Positions 52,750-62,114 are shown, counted from the first letter of the stretch. The stretch is 64,000 nucleotides of DNA from Pontibacter qinzhouensis (GCF_008017455.1 NZ_VRTY01000015.1:1-64000), one strand, 5' to 3'. The notes: generated by a model not told the origin, from the sequence alone. Translations and numbers: made by a program.

Positions 52750-52806
52750 ACCCTTGACTACTTATTGGCTCCAAGGCTTCGGAAGGCTATTTTCATTCAA
52801 ATAATT
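52750..52806 (-). repeat. 57-bp intergenic repeat, copy 17
   Basis: Reverse-strand reading: AATTATTTGAATGAAAAT, core AGCCTTCCGAAGCC, end GTCAAGGGT. It lies between uxuA and the GH115 gene, ACCCTTGA end towards the uxuA stop. Confidence 0.87.
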
Positions 52807-52882
52807 TGCGCAAAGCGTAAGAAGTTAACCTCTTACCTGCAGATGGGTTTTCTATTTGTGGGTTGCAACACGATAAGTAAGC

Positions 52883-55837
52883 ATGACGTTTTTCAGGCAT
52901 CAAACCCATTTAAGAACAATGCCACCAGCCATGGGTGCTGCAGTGGCGCAACCATGGTACCAGCTACGGCTCCTGCTCCTGCTTTGCCTCCTGCTGCCAC
53001 TGGCAGCGGCAGCCACCGTAGGTCAGAAGCCCTACATCTCTAACCAGAAGGTAGCCGGAAGTTTCTCGTTAGCGACAGCTGGTAAAGCGGCTCCACTGTA
53101 TGTAAGCTCTCAGGATTTTCCGGGGGTTATGCGGGTGGCAAAGCACCTGCAAGCCGATGTGAAGCGGGTAACACAAACGGAGCCGGTTCTTACCGTCAGT
53201 AATTCGCCTGCCTCCAAACAGAAAGAAATTGTGCTGATCGGAACACTGGGCAAAAGTCCGCTGATCGATAAGCTGGTGAAACAGAAGAAGCTGGCGGTGG
53301 AGGGCGTGGCCGGAAAACGCGAAACTTTCCTGATACAGGTGGTGGAGAAACCGATGAAAGGTGTAGACCGGGCTCTGGTAATTGCAGGCAGTGACAAGCG
53401 CGGCACCATCTATGGCATGTACGACCTGTCGGCACAAATCGGGGTGTCGCCGTGGTACTACTGGGCCGATGTGCCGGTGCGGCAGAAAGAGCAGCTGTTC
53501 GTGCTGCCTGGCCGCCACACCGAAGGCGAGCCGGTGGTGGAGTACCGTGGTATATTTATCAATGATGAGGCTCCAGCCCTGAGTGGCTGGTCGAGGGAGC
53601 AGTTCGGAGGCTTTAACCATAAATTTTACGACAAGGTATTTGAACTCCTGCTGCGCCTGAAAGGAAACTATTTGTGGCCAGCCATGTGGGGCAGCGCCTT
53701 CAGCGACGACGATCCGCTCAATGCTCCGCTGGCCGATGAGTATGGCGTGGTTATCGGCACCTCGCACCACGAGCCGCTCATGCGCGCCCACGACGAATGG
53801 CGCCGCTACGGCTCCGGCCCGTGGAACTACGACACCAACAAAGCCAACCTGCAGGAGTTCTGGCGCAAAGGCATCGAGCGCATGGGCACCAAAGAGAGCA
53901 TCGTATCGGTAGGCATGCGCGGCGATGGCGATGAGCCGATGAGTGAAGAAAGCAACATTGCCCTACTGGAGAAAATTGTGGAAGACCAGCGCCAGATTAT
54001 TGCAGAGGTAACCGGAAAACCCGCCTCTCAAACGCCTCAGCTCTGGGCGCTCTACAAAGAGGTGCAGGAGTACTACGAGAAAGGCATGCGCGTACCCGAT
54101 GATGTAACGCTACTCCTATGCGACGACAACTGGGGCAACATCCGGAAGCTGCCCAAACCAAACGAAAAACCGCACCCAGGCGGTTACGGCATCTATTACC
54201 ACTACGATTATGTAGGTGGCCCAAGAAATTACAAATGGCTTAATACTAACCCAATACCCAGGGTGTGGGAGCAGATGCACTTGGCTTATCGCTACGGCGC
54301 CACCAAAATCTGGATCGTGAACGTAGGTGATATCAAACCAATGGAGTTCCCTACAGAGTTCTTTCTTGACTACGCCTGGAACCCGGAGAAGTGGCCTATA
54401 GAGAGGCTTCAGGAGTACACACAACTGTGGGCTGCCCGTGAGTTTGGCGCAGAGCATGCACCTGCCATAGCAGACTTTGTGGCCCGCTACACCAAATACA
54501 ACAGCCGCCGTAAGCCTGAACTGCTTGCCCCCAACACCTACAGCCTGGTTAACTACCGGGAGGCAGAACGGGTGGTGGCCGAATACAAGCAGCTGGCAGA
54601 GGAGGCCGAGAAGGTTTACAGCGCCTTGCCGGAAGCACATCGGGATGCCTATTACCAGTTGGTGCTGCACCCCATAAAGGCCTGTGCCAACCTGAACGAG
54701 CTGCACGTAAACACCGGCCTCAACTGGCTCTATGCCAAACAAAGCCGGGCCGCCGCTAATAAAATGGCTGCCAGTGTAAAAGAGCTGTTCGAAAAAGATC
54801 AGGAGCTGAGCAGGTACTACAACAAAACTATGGCTGGCGGCAAATGGAACCACATGATGGACCAGACCCACATTAGCTACACCTATTGGCAGCAACCCGA
54901 GAAAGATGTACTCCCGGAGCTGAAAACGCTGAACCTGCCAAGCGCAGCTGCCTTGGGAGTGGCCATAGAAGGCAGCGAAGCCTGGTGGCCAGAGGCAAAG
55001 CAGGAGGCAACGCTACCTGCTCTGGATCCGCTGCAGCAGCAGACTACTTACATCGACATCTATAACAGAGGCACAACGCCCTTCGAGTTTACAGTGCAGG
55101 CAGGAGCACCTTGGCTTAAAGTATCGGCTGGCAAAGGCAGAGTAGAGGAGGAGCAACGACTGGTCCTGAGCGTAGACTGGCAGCAGGCGCCACAGGGGCA
55201 GCATCGCGTTCCGATAACCATCAGCGGCCCCAAAGGCAGCAAGGTGGTGGTACAGGCACTTGTAAATAATACGGCTCTAAAGGCAGCGCAGCAACAGGGT
55301 TTTGTGCACAGCTCCAGCTACCTGACCATAGAAGCCCCGCAGTATATCAGGGCACAGGAAACGGAGCAGGTAAAATGGCAACTGCTGCCAGACCTGGGCC
55401 GAATAGGTTCTGCCATTACTGCTTTTCCTGTAACAGCTCCGGCCCAAAAACCTGGCGGCAAAAGCCCATGCCTGGAGTACCGCATAACCCTGCAGCAGGC
55501 CGGTGAAATTACTGTGCATGCTTACCTTAGCCCAACGCTCAATTTCAACGATACCCAAGGCCTGCGCTATGCCGTTTCTATCGATGACGAAACACCGCAG
55601 CTGATCAACATGCATGCTGGCGAGACTGGTAAGCTATGGGATCAGTGGGTGGCAAACAACATCAACATCAAATCCTCGAAGCATCAGGTAAAGGAGCCGG
55701 GCGAGCACGTGCTTAAGTTCTGGGTGGTAGACCCCGGGGTAGTGTTGCAAAGGCTTATTATTGATACCGGCGGCTTAAAACCTTCGTACCTGGGTCCGCC
55801 CGAAAACTACAGGCAAACCTCGCAGGCGGTCAATTAA
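52883..55837 (+). CDS. GH115 alpha-glucuronidase
   Basis: 984 residues. The N-terminal hydrophobic stretch LRLLLLLCLLLPLAAAATV is a signal peptide; ATG 52919 (MPPAMGAAVAQPW) is a likely alternative start. GH115 landmarks are GSDKRGTIYGMYDLSAQIGVSPWYYWADVP (about 173-202), VEYRGIFINDEAPALSGW (about 219-236), LKGNYLWPAMWGSAF (about 256-270) and VSVGMRGDGDEPM. A Gylcosyl-hydrolase-115 C-terminal domain follows to the end. The enzyme removes 4-O-methylglucuronic acid from internal xylose units of polymeric xylan, complementing GH67, which needs a terminal position. It would act in the periplasm or outside. Confidence 0.92.
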   Translation: MTFFRHQTHLRTMPPAMGAAVAQPWYQLRLLLLLCLLLPLAAAATVGQKPYISNQKVAGSFSLATAGKAAPLYVSSQDFPGVMRVAKHLQADVKRVTQTEPVLTVSNSPASKQKEIVLIGTLGKSPLIDKLVKQKKLAVEGVAGKRETFLIQVVEKPMKGVDRALVIAGSDKRGTIYGMYDLSAQIGVSPWYYWADVPVRQKEQLFVLPGRHTEGEPVVEYRGIFINDEAPALSGWSREQFGGFNHKFYDKVFELLLRLKGNYLWPAMWGSAFSDDDPLNAPLADEYGVVIGTSHHEPLMRAHDEWRRYGSGPWNYDTNKANLQEFWRKGIERMGTKESIVSVGMRGDGDEPMSEESNIALLEKIVEDQRQIIAEVTGKPASQTPQLWALYKEVQEYYEKGMRVPDDVTLLLCDDNWGNIRKLPKPNEKPHPGGYGIYYHYDYVGGPRNYKWLNTNPIPRVWEQMHLAYRYGATKIWIVNVGDIKPMEFPTEFFLDYAWNPEKWPIERLQEYTQLWAAREFGAEHAPAIADFVARYTKYNSRRKPELLAPNTYSLVNYREAERVVAEYKQLAEEAEKVYSALPEAHRDAYYQLVLHPIKACANLNELHVNTGLNWLYAKQSRAAANKMAASVKELFEKDQELSRYYNKTMAGGKWNHMMDQTHISYTYWQQPEKDVLPELKTLNLPSAAALGVAIEGSEAWWPEAKQEATLPALDPLQQQTTYIDIYNRGTTPFEFTVQAGAPWLKVSAGKGRVEEEQRLVLSVDWQQAPQGQHRVPITISGPKGSKVVVQALVNNTALKAAQQQGFVHSSSYLTIEAPQYIRAQETEQVKWQLLPDLGRIGSAITAFPVTAPAQKPGGKSPCLEYRITLQQAGEITVHAYLSPTLNFNDTQGLRYAVSIDDETPQLINMHAGETGKLWDQWVANNINIKSSKHQVKEPGEHVLKFWVVDPGVVLQRLIIDTGGLKPSYLGPPENYRQTSQAVN

Positions 55838-55938
55838 GTTCTGAGAATAGCGAATTGAGATGCAACCTTATTTGTAGCGAAACTTCAGATAGTTTTACTT
55901 GTAACCATTCAAAACAACAATTTAACCATCAATAACCA

Positions 55939-55995
55939 AATTATTTGAATGAAAATAGCCTTCCGAAGGTAAATCAGCAATTTTAAGTCAAGGGC
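55939..55995 (+). repeat. 57-bp intergenic repeat, copy 18
   Basis: AATTATTTGAATGAAAAT, core AGCCTTCCGAAGG, end GTCAAGGGC. It lies 101 bp after the GH115 stop, in the opposite orientation to most post-stop copies. Confidence 0.86.
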
Positions 55996-56091
55996 TCCTT
56001 AATGGATCGTTCAGAAATATTATCTTCAGTTTTTTCATTAGAAGTTGCTGAGGTTGTTATAACAACTGTACTTAAAATATAAATTTAAATC

Positions 56092-57216
56092 ATGTACTAT
56101 AAAATGAACAGACACTCCACTTACAAGAAAGCAATCTTCCTGCTGGCCTTTTCATCCGTATTTGCAGTCGGTTGCCAAAACAATGCTTCCGAAAACCAGG
56201 CGCAGGAGACCGATACACCAGGCGCGACTTCTGGTTCTAAAAAATACCTGTCGGAGCCGTTGGTGACCGATAATTATACGGCAGATCCTTCTGCACATGT
56301 GTTCGACGGCAGAATCTACATCTACCCATCGCACGACATAGATGCAGGAGTGGCTGAAAAAGACGATGGCTCCCATTTCGATATGCGCGACTACCATGTG
56401 TACTCCATGGATAGTGTAGGCGGTGCAGTAACAGACCATGGCAAGGTGCTCGATATAAAGGATATTTCGTGGGCAGGGCGGCAGCTTTGGGCACCAGATG
56501 CTGCGCACAAAAACGGAAAATATTACCTCTACTTCCCTGTTAAAGATAAGCAGGATGTGTTCAGGATCGGCGTTGCCACCAGCAATTCGCCAGCCGGACC
56601 GTTTAAGCCGGAGCCACAGCCCATCGCCAACAGCTACAGCATAGACCCGGCTGTTTTTACCGATACCGACGGAACCTCCTATATGTATTTGGGTGGTATC
56701 TGGGGTGGTCAGTTGCAACGCTGGAGCACAGGAACCTACCAGGCAGAAGATAAATACCCAGCAGATGATCAGCCTGCCTTGATGCCGAAAGTTGCCCGAA
56801 TGAGCGCAGATATGCTCTCTTTTGATGGCCCTCTCAAAGATGTGCAGCTGCTCGATGAAAACGGTAAACCTTTACTTACTGGCGACAACGAACGCCGCTT
56901 TTTTGAAGCCGCCTGGGTGCATACGTACAACGGTAAATACTACTTCTCGTACTCCACCGGCGACACTCACAACATTGCTTACGCCACCGGCGACAGCCCT
57001 CTGGGGCCTTTCACTTACAAAGGAGTTATTCTGAACCCGGTTGAAGGCTGGACAAACCACCACTCCATTGTAGAGCACAACGGCAAATGGTACCTATTCT
57101 ACCACGACACGCAACGCTCCGGCAAAACGCACCTTCGCAACATAAAAGTAACGGAGCTGCAGCATAACCCTGACGGCAGCATCCAGACCATTACGGCTCA
57201 ATCGGAAGAAGCTTAG
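56092..57216 (+). CDS. GH43 beta-xylosidase/alpha-L-arabinofuranosidase lipoprotein
   Basis: 374 residues. A lipoprotein signal ends VFAVGC (lipidated Cys about 28; the start may be the Met at residue 5). The five-bladed propeller shows the three acid residues of GH43: catalytic base Asp in YTADPSAHVFDGRIYIYPS (about 63), the pKa-modulating Asp in SIDPAVFTDTDG (about 183) and the acid Glu in RRFFEAAWVHTYNGKYYFSY (about 262). It trims xylose or arabinose from xylan oligomers. It is the last forward gene of the locus; the specificity cannot be settled from sequence. Confidence 0.9.
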   Translation: MYYKMNRHSTYKKAIFLLAFSSVFAVGCQNNASENQAQETDTPGATSGSKKYLSEPLVTDNYTADPSAHVFDGRIYIYPSHDIDAGVAEKDDGSHFDMRDYHVYSMDSVGGAVTDHGKVLDIKDISWAGRQLWAPDAAHKNGKYYLYFPVKDKQDVFRIGVATSNSPAGPFKPEPQPIANSYSIDPAVFTDTDGTSYMYLGGIWGGQLQRWSTGTYQAEDKYPADDQPALMPKVARMSADMLSFDGPLKDVQLLDENGKPLLTGDNERRFFEAAWVHTYNGKYYFSYSTGDTHNIAYATGDSPLGPFTYKGVILNPVEGWTNHHSIVEHNGKWYLFYHDTQRSGKTHLRNIKVTELQHNPDGSIQTITAQSEEA

Positions 57217-57258
57217 ATCAGGCTATTTAGGTGTGTTCAACTGAGATAAACCGGCCGG

Positions 57259-57315
57259 ACCCTTGGCAAAATTTGGATGTGAAACCTTTTGGAGGCTATT
57301 TTCATTTGAATAATT
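57259..57315 (-). repeat. 57-bp intergenic repeat, copy 19
   Basis: Reverse-strand reading: AATTATTCAAATGAAAAT, core AGCCTCCAAAAGG, end GCCAAGGGT. It begins 42 bases after the GH43 stop with the ACCCTTGG end first. Confidence 0.87.
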
Positions 57316-57450
57316 TGCAAGCTAAGCCTGAAGCAATAGTCAATTTACCAGGCAAAACGATCGTGCCCTCATTTATCCGGCAATCAGAAGTAACATCTTA
57401 CCCTAATAGGAGATGAGGTTATAAATAGACAAGAATAGAACCTAAATACT

Positions 57451-57499
57451 TAAAACCAAAGGGCCTGCTGGTATTGTACCGGCAGGCCCTTTGGTTTTA
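57451..57499. terminator. Bidirectional intrinsic terminator
   Basis: TAAAACCAAAGGGCCTGC and GCAGGCCCTTTGGTTTTA form a near-perfect stem. It separates the convergent GH43 and GH10 genes and ends both halves of the xylan locus. Confidence 0.9.
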
Positions 57500-57672
57500 A
57501 GGTAAAAGGATAGTTTGTGTTGTGTTATTGAAGGTGTAGAAGGTATTACATTATTAAATCGGTAAGCTACCAATAAGCAGCCTTATTGTGGCTTCTATTC
57601 TAAGCTCGTGTCAGCTTCAAATAAAATCCGGAGGGTAGGAGCAGTGCATCGTGAGCAATCAAAAACCAGAAG

Positions 57673-58791
57673 CTACTTTTTTGCTGCGGCCTTTACAACT
57701 GCCTCAAAAGCTGGTTTAGGCTGGTAGTTCCGGTCGAAGAGCATCGGGTAGCTTGTTCTTCCTTTTATAGGCCAATCGTTGAGCCAGGAGTCGCGGTCGG
57801 TTACACCCCAGAACGTAACCCTGCTGATTTTGTCTTGGTGCTTCCGGAAGAGCTTGAAAATCTCGGCGTAGCGTGCTGCCAGCTCCTGCTGTACATCGTC
57901 TGGCAAGCCATCGGTGTAGAGGTTGTATTTTTCGTCAAAGCCGAAGGTTGCGTCTATATCGGCTCCCTGGCGGTTGCTCGGATTAGGGAGCACATCGATG
58001 TCGAGTTCCGTAATAACCACCTTGGCACCTGTTTTTGCAAAGGCAACAATGCTTTCTTCTATCTGGGCGATGGTCGGGGTCTTTAGGCCCCAATGGCCCT
58101 GCATGCCTATGGCATCTACTTTTATGCCCTTCTCCTGCAAGCTTTTTACCAACCTGATGGCGCCATCGCGTTTGGCTGGTTTCCACATGTTGTAGTCGTT
58201 GTAGTATAGCTCGGCTGCAGGGTCTGCTTTTCTGGCAAAGGTAAAGGCCTGCGCCACAAAATCGTCGCCTATCTGCTGCTGCCATTTGCTCTGGCGCATG
58301 GTGCCATCGTCGTTCAGTGCCTCGTTCACCACATCCCAGCCATTAATTTTGCCTTTATACCGACCGGCCACAGCCTGTATGTGCTCTTCCATGCGCTTCA
58401 GTAACTGGTTCTTGCCAAGTGGTTTTCCCTGCTCATCTTCAAACACCCAGGCCGGCGTTTGCTGGTGCCACACCAGTGCATGCCCTACAATAAACATGTT
58501 GTGCTTCTGGCCAAGTGCTACATAATCGTCGGCGGGTTTAAAGTTATAGCTGTCGGGGCGGGGATGCACCGATTCCCATTTCAGCAGGTTTTCAGGGCTG
58601 ATGGTGTTGTAGTGCCTGGCTATTATAGCTTCTGCCTGCGGATCTTGTGAACCTGCCTGCCTGCCGTTTAGGGCTGCTCCTATATAGAAGTCCTTTTTAT
58701 ACAAGTCTTTCAGGGCAACATCGCCTCGTTGGGTAAAACCGATACACGCCAGCGCCAGGCACGTGCTAAGCCAGGTTTTTCTTATATTCAT
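57673..58791 (-). CDS. GH10 endo-beta-1,4-xylanase
   Basis: 372 residues. A short signal-like start (MNIRKTWLSTCLALACIGF) precedes one GH10 TIM barrel. The acid/base is Glu157 in GWDVVNEALND and the nucleophile is Glu262 in VVITELDID. NLLKWESVHPRPDSYNF (about 68-84), HALVWHQQTPAW (about 104-115) and WGVTDRDSWL near 330 are further family landmarks. It cuts the xylan backbone. There is a Cys at 15 without a good lipobox, so lipidation is uncertain. On the reverse strand it is the last gene of the lacI-GH67-SDR-GH10 series. Confidence 0.93.
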   Translation of the reverse strand: MNIRKTWLSTCLALACIGFTQRGDVALKDLYKKDFYIGAALNGRQAGSQDPQAEAIIARHYNTISPENLLKWESVHPRPDSYNFKPADDYVALGQKHNMFIVGHALVWHQQTPAWVFEDEQGKPLGKNQLLKRMEEHIQAVAGRYKGKINGWDVVNEALNDDGTMRQSKWQQQIGDDFVAQAFTFARKADPAAELYYNDYNMWKPAKRDGAIRLVKSLQEKGIKVDAIGMQGHWGLKTPTIAQIEESIVAFAKTGAKVVITELDIDVLPNPSNRQGADIDATFGFDEKYNLYTDGLPDDVQQELAARYAEIFKLFRKHQDKISRVTFWGVTDRDSWLNDWPIKGRTSYPMLFDRNYQPKPAFEAVVKAAAKK

Positions 58792-58836
58792 ATTCGTATT
58801 TTTAAAGCTTGATCTAAAGGAGGCATGCGTTCAATA

Positions 58837-58893
58837 AATTATTCTAATGAATTGGCCCTTCCAAAAGGTTTTAGTCAGAATTTATCCAAGGGT
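58837..58893 (+). repeat. 57-bp intergenic repeat, copy 20
   Basis: AATTATTCTAATGAATTG, core GCCCTTCCAAAAGG, end TCCAAGGGT. It lies between the SDR and GH10 genes, with the ACCCTTGG end facing the upstream SDR stop. Confidence 0.87.
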
Positions 58894-58967
58894 CTGGAAC
58901 ATGACAACTTTCCCGAATCCTGTTCCTTTTACTTGTTTTCTTGATACAGAACTTTGCTGAAGGTGAC

Positions 58968-59035
58968 AATTATGCGAACTAACACGGCCTTCAGAAGCAC
59001 TTCAAGAGCATTTCTTCCTGAGGCTTGCCCAGGGG
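58968..59035 (+). repeat. 57-bp-type repeat, copy 21 (degenerate)
   Basis: AATTATGCGAACTAACACG and GGCCTTCAGAAG are recognisable. The right end reads CCCAGGGG about ten bases later than usual and touches the SDR stop. It is an older, decayed copy next to copy 20. Confidence 0.55.
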
Positions 59036-59794
59036 CTAAAACCCGATAGAGTTACCGCCATCAACAGGTAGTATGGTGCCTGTAACGTACTTGGCTGCGT
59101 CGGTGGCGTAAAAATAAACGGCTTCTGCCACATCGTCTGGTGCGCCTAACCTGCCCATCGGGGTGCGCGACATTACTTTGTTTTTGCGTTCAGGGTCGTT
59201 GTCCAGTGCTTTGGCCGACATGTCGGTGGCGATAAAACCGGGGGCGATGCAGTTTACCCGGATGCCCAGCGGCGAGAGCTCCACTGCCATGGCTTTGGTC
59301 ATGCCCTCTATGCCTGATTTAGCGGCTGTGTAGGCAATTACCTTCGGAATACCGTATTGGGCGGCCATGGAACTGATGTTGATAATACAGCCTTGCCCCT
59401 GGGGCAGCATTACCTTTACCACCTCGCGGCTTAAGGCAAATACGGATGTTACGTTGGTCAGCAGCACCTTCTGAAAATCCTCATCTGTTACTTCCACAAA
59501 AGGTTTTTTCATGTTTACTCCGGCGTTATTTACCAGAATGTCTATGCGGCCAAATTCAGCTTCTATTTCCCGTACCAGCCCCGGAATGCGGTCCAGGTGG
59601 CTCAGGTCGAATGAGATGCAGGAACACATGTCGCCAAAGGCTTCTTTGGCGCGCTTTAGTTTCTGCTCATCTCTTCCGATAATGATAGTGCGTATATTGT
59701 TTCGCACAAATTTTTCGACGATGGCATAACCAAGTCCGGAGCCGCCTCCGGTTACTATCGCTATTTTGGGTGCTGCAGTAGTATGCTCGTTCAT
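59036..59794 (-). CDS. SDR dehydrogenase, probably a fructuronate/keto-sugar-acid reductase
   Basis: 252 residues, classical SDR. Cofactor site VTGGGSGLG (about 14-22), NNAG in DILVNNAGVN (about 88), catalytic Ser in ISSMAAQYG and Y-x3-K in VIAYTAAKSG (Tyr about 154). The closest groups are gluconate 5-dehydrogenase, 2-deoxy-D-gluconate 3-dehydrogenase and SDR-type fructuronate reductase. Since mannonate dehydratase is encoded in the same locus and no UxuB-type reductase is seen, reduction of fructuronate to mannonate is the best inference. It lies between GH67 and GH10 on the same strand. Confidence 0.83.
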   Translation of the reverse strand: MNEHTTAAPKIAIVTGGGSGLGYAIVEKFVRNNIRTIIIGRDEQKLKRAKEAFGDMCSCISFDLSHLDRIPGLVREIEAEFGRIDILVNNAGVNMKKPFVEVTDEDFQKVLLTNVTSVFALSREVVKVMLPQGQGCIINISSMAAQYGIPKVIAYTAAKSGIEGMTKAMAVELSPLGIRVNCIAPGFIATDMSAKALDNDPERKNKVMSRTPMGRLGAPDDVAEAVYFYATDAAKYVTGTILPVDGGNSIGF

Positions 59795-59948
59795 ATGTAT
59801 TTAGTAATTTTGATACGTTTGAAGTTATTAGTAACTAGCTGATTTACAATTAAGTTGTAGTATTACAGAAGTTGGTATTCCTTAGGAAGCAAACTTTTAT
59901 GATTAGATATAAATTAGCCTGTTTATAAGCTAAGTGATTATTTAAATA

Positions 59949-62114
59949 TTAAATGCCAGGCACAAACTGCGGATCTAGGTTCATGTAGTACTCCAGGGTT
60001 TGGGTTGGTTTCTCCAGCTCCTGTGGTATGGGTCTCTTAGAATATGTCTGGAAGTAGAGCAGGCAGGCATCGCGCCACCACCTGGCTTCCTGCTCCTGAA
60101 TCTTCAGCAACGATTGCACGTGGGCAAACCGTTCTTCATCTAGCGCAGGTGCTACTTTCGCCCAGTTTTGCTGCATGTCGCGCACTTGCTGCACTCCGTC
60201 GGAGTACCTGTAACAGAGTTCGTTCCAGAGCGTTCGGCCAGACTTTAGCTTATGATCCCAGCTTACATGGTGGAACCAGAGCAAAAACTCCTCTGGGCAG
60301 GTTTTGAGGTTGCCAAACTGTTTTTGTACGGCAGGTGCATACTGGGCCAGGGCGTTACTACCTGTCTTGGTTCTGTCGAAGCCAATACCTTTTTCATCGG
60401 CGCGGTGGTAGTAAACCGATGTCCAGTCGGCGCGGTGCTTGTCTTTTATCCAGGGGCCGGGGCCGTAGTGGTGCGACCAGCCCATAATGTGGTGCAGGCC
60501 CAGTGGTGTCATGTAGTTAACCACAGCTTCGCGCGAGGTCATCAGCATATCCTGAACCGGCAGTACAACGTTGGCATTGGTAGAAAAGGTCATGTTAATC
60601 CATTCGGTTGCAATGGATTCAGAAGAAAGCTGGTGGTTCCAGGCAAGTCTCCCGAAAGCATACCAGTTCGACTGCCCGAACAAATGCCCGGTCCAGTTGC
60701 GGTCGTTTCCAATGTTGGCTACACCTGCTATGCCTGTTAAGGTGTGGTTATCGAGGGTGCCGTCTATTACTTTTGCTACAGTAGATCCTTTTCCCTTGGT
60801 GTGGGTGTCGGCCTGCAGGGTTTCGCGGAACATAGGTGCCAGGTAAGCCAGGTTCGTTGCCTGCCCCAGGTACTCCTGCGTTATCTGGAACTCCATCATA
60901 ATAGGCGTTTTAGGCATAGCTCCAAACAGCGGGTGAAAAGGCTCTCTGGGCTGAAAATCGATAGCGCCGTTCTTCACCTGCACCATCACATTTTTCCGGA
61001 ACTGCCCATCGAGCGGTTTAAACTCATTGTAAGCTTGTTTAGCGCGGTCATCGGGTTCTTTGTCATCGTACACAAAGGCGCGCCACATCACAATGCCACC
61101 TTGGGGCGCTACGGCATCTGCCAGCATATTGGCACCATCAGCGTGGTTACGGCCATAGTTCTGCGGCCCTGGTTGCCCCTCAGAGTTGGCTTTCACCAGA
61201 AAGCCCCCAAAGTCGGGCACATAGCTATAAATTTCAGCGGCTTTGTCTTTCCACCAGGTTTGTACCGTTGGGTCGAGCGGGTCGGCTGTTTGCAGGCCAC
61301 CTATTTCTATGGGGGCACTGAAGCGGGCTGTCAGGTACACTTTTAAGCCGTACGGCCTGAAGGCATCTGCCAGGGCAGCCACCTTTACCAGGTACTCTTT
61401 TGTAAGCACCAGGGCGTTGGCGTTTACATTTGTAAGCACGGTACCGTTAATTCCTAAGGAGGCATTGGCGCGGGCATAGTCGAGGTACCGCTGATCTATG
61501 TAGCCCGGTAGTTTATGCCAGTCCCAGAGCGAGAAACCGGCATAGCCGCGTTCTACGGTACGGTCGAGGTTATCCCAGTGGTTGAGCACGCGGTGCTGTA
61601 GTTTGGGGGAGCTGCTGATCGAGAGCTTGCTGATGTCCTGGGCAGTTTGGAGTAGGCGCAGAAAATGAAAGGTGCCATACAGCACACCCACCTCTGTGTT
61701 TGCAGCCAGCACAGTGCTGTTTTTGCCATTCACGGGCATGGTCAGCAGGAGGTAACCTTCGGGGCCAACAGCTTTGAGTTTATCATTTAGTTGCAAGGCA
61801 GCCACTACAGGTGAGCTGGCAGGCGTACCTGCCACCAGGGCACCGGCTTTGGTGGGTTGTTTCGTGAAAATTATGTCCTGGCCCAGGAGGCCTTTTAGCC
61901 CCTGCGTCAATTCTTTTCTGGCAATAGCCAGCGTCGGGCTGCTGCCTTCTATAACTATTTCGGAGACCTGCTGCCGGTATTGCTGTAGCTTGTTGGCATC
62001 CTGCACCTGGTCGTAGCGCAACCACAGCCTGTAACCATCTTCCGCCAGTACGGAGCGGCCCATGCTGAGCACCAGGATGAGCAGTGCTGTGAGGGTGAGT
62101 GTTTTGTGTATCAT
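59949..62114 (-). CDS. GH67 alpha-glucuronidase
   Basis: 721 residues from the ATG at 62114 (MIHKTLTLTALLILVLSMG), which begins a signal peptide ending near LAEDG. A longer frame to 62159 lacks a sensible start. GH67 landmarks: VLNHWDNLDRTVERGYAGFSLWDW (about 190-213), DFGGFLVKANSEGQPGPQNYGR with the acid Glu (about 317), and the base pair Asp in AIDFQPREPF (about 386) and Glu in PIMMEFQITQEYLG (about 414). It removes methylglucuronic acid from the non-reducing end of xylo-oligomers. It lies 79 bp after lacI and is probably co-transcribed. Confidence 0.94.
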   Translation of the reverse strand: MIHKTLTLTALLILVLSMGRSVLAEDGYRLWLRYDQVQDANKLQQYRQQVSEIVIEGSSPTLAIARKELTQGLKGLLGQDIIFTKQPTKAGALVAGTPASSPVVAALQLNDKLKAVGPEGYLLLTMPVNGKNSTVLAANTEVGVLYGTFHFLRLLQTAQDISKLSISSSPKLQHRVLNHWDNLDRTVERGYAGFSLWDWHKLPGYIDQRYLDYARANASLGINGTVLTNVNANALVLTKEYLVKVAALADAFRPYGLKVYLTARFSAPIEIGGLQTADPLDPTVQTWWKDKAAEIYSYVPDFGGFLVKANSEGQPGPQNYGRNHADGANMLADAVAPQGGIVMWRAFVYDDKEPDDRAKQAYNEFKPLDGQFRKNVMVQVKNGAIDFQPREPFHPLFGAMPKTPIMMEFQITQEYLGQATNLAYLAPMFRETLQADTHTKGKGSTVAKVIDGTLDNHTLTGIAGVANIGNDRNWTGHLFGQSNWYAFGRLAWNHQLSSESIATEWINMTFSTNANVVLPVQDMLMTSREAVVNYMTPLGLHHIMGWSHHYGPGPWIKDKHRADWTSVYYHRADEKGIGFDRTKTGSNALAQYAPAVQKQFGNLKTCPEEFLLWFHHVSWDHKLKSGRTLWNELCYRYSDGVQQVRDMQQNWAKVAPALDEERFAHVQSLLKIQEQEARWWRDACLLYFQTYSKRPIPQELEKPTQTLEYYMNLDPQFVPGI

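Noticed and set aside
388-59035. The 57-bp repeats as CRISPR repeats
   Set aside because: Copies are dispersed over 60 kb on both strands, without regular spacers or cas genes.
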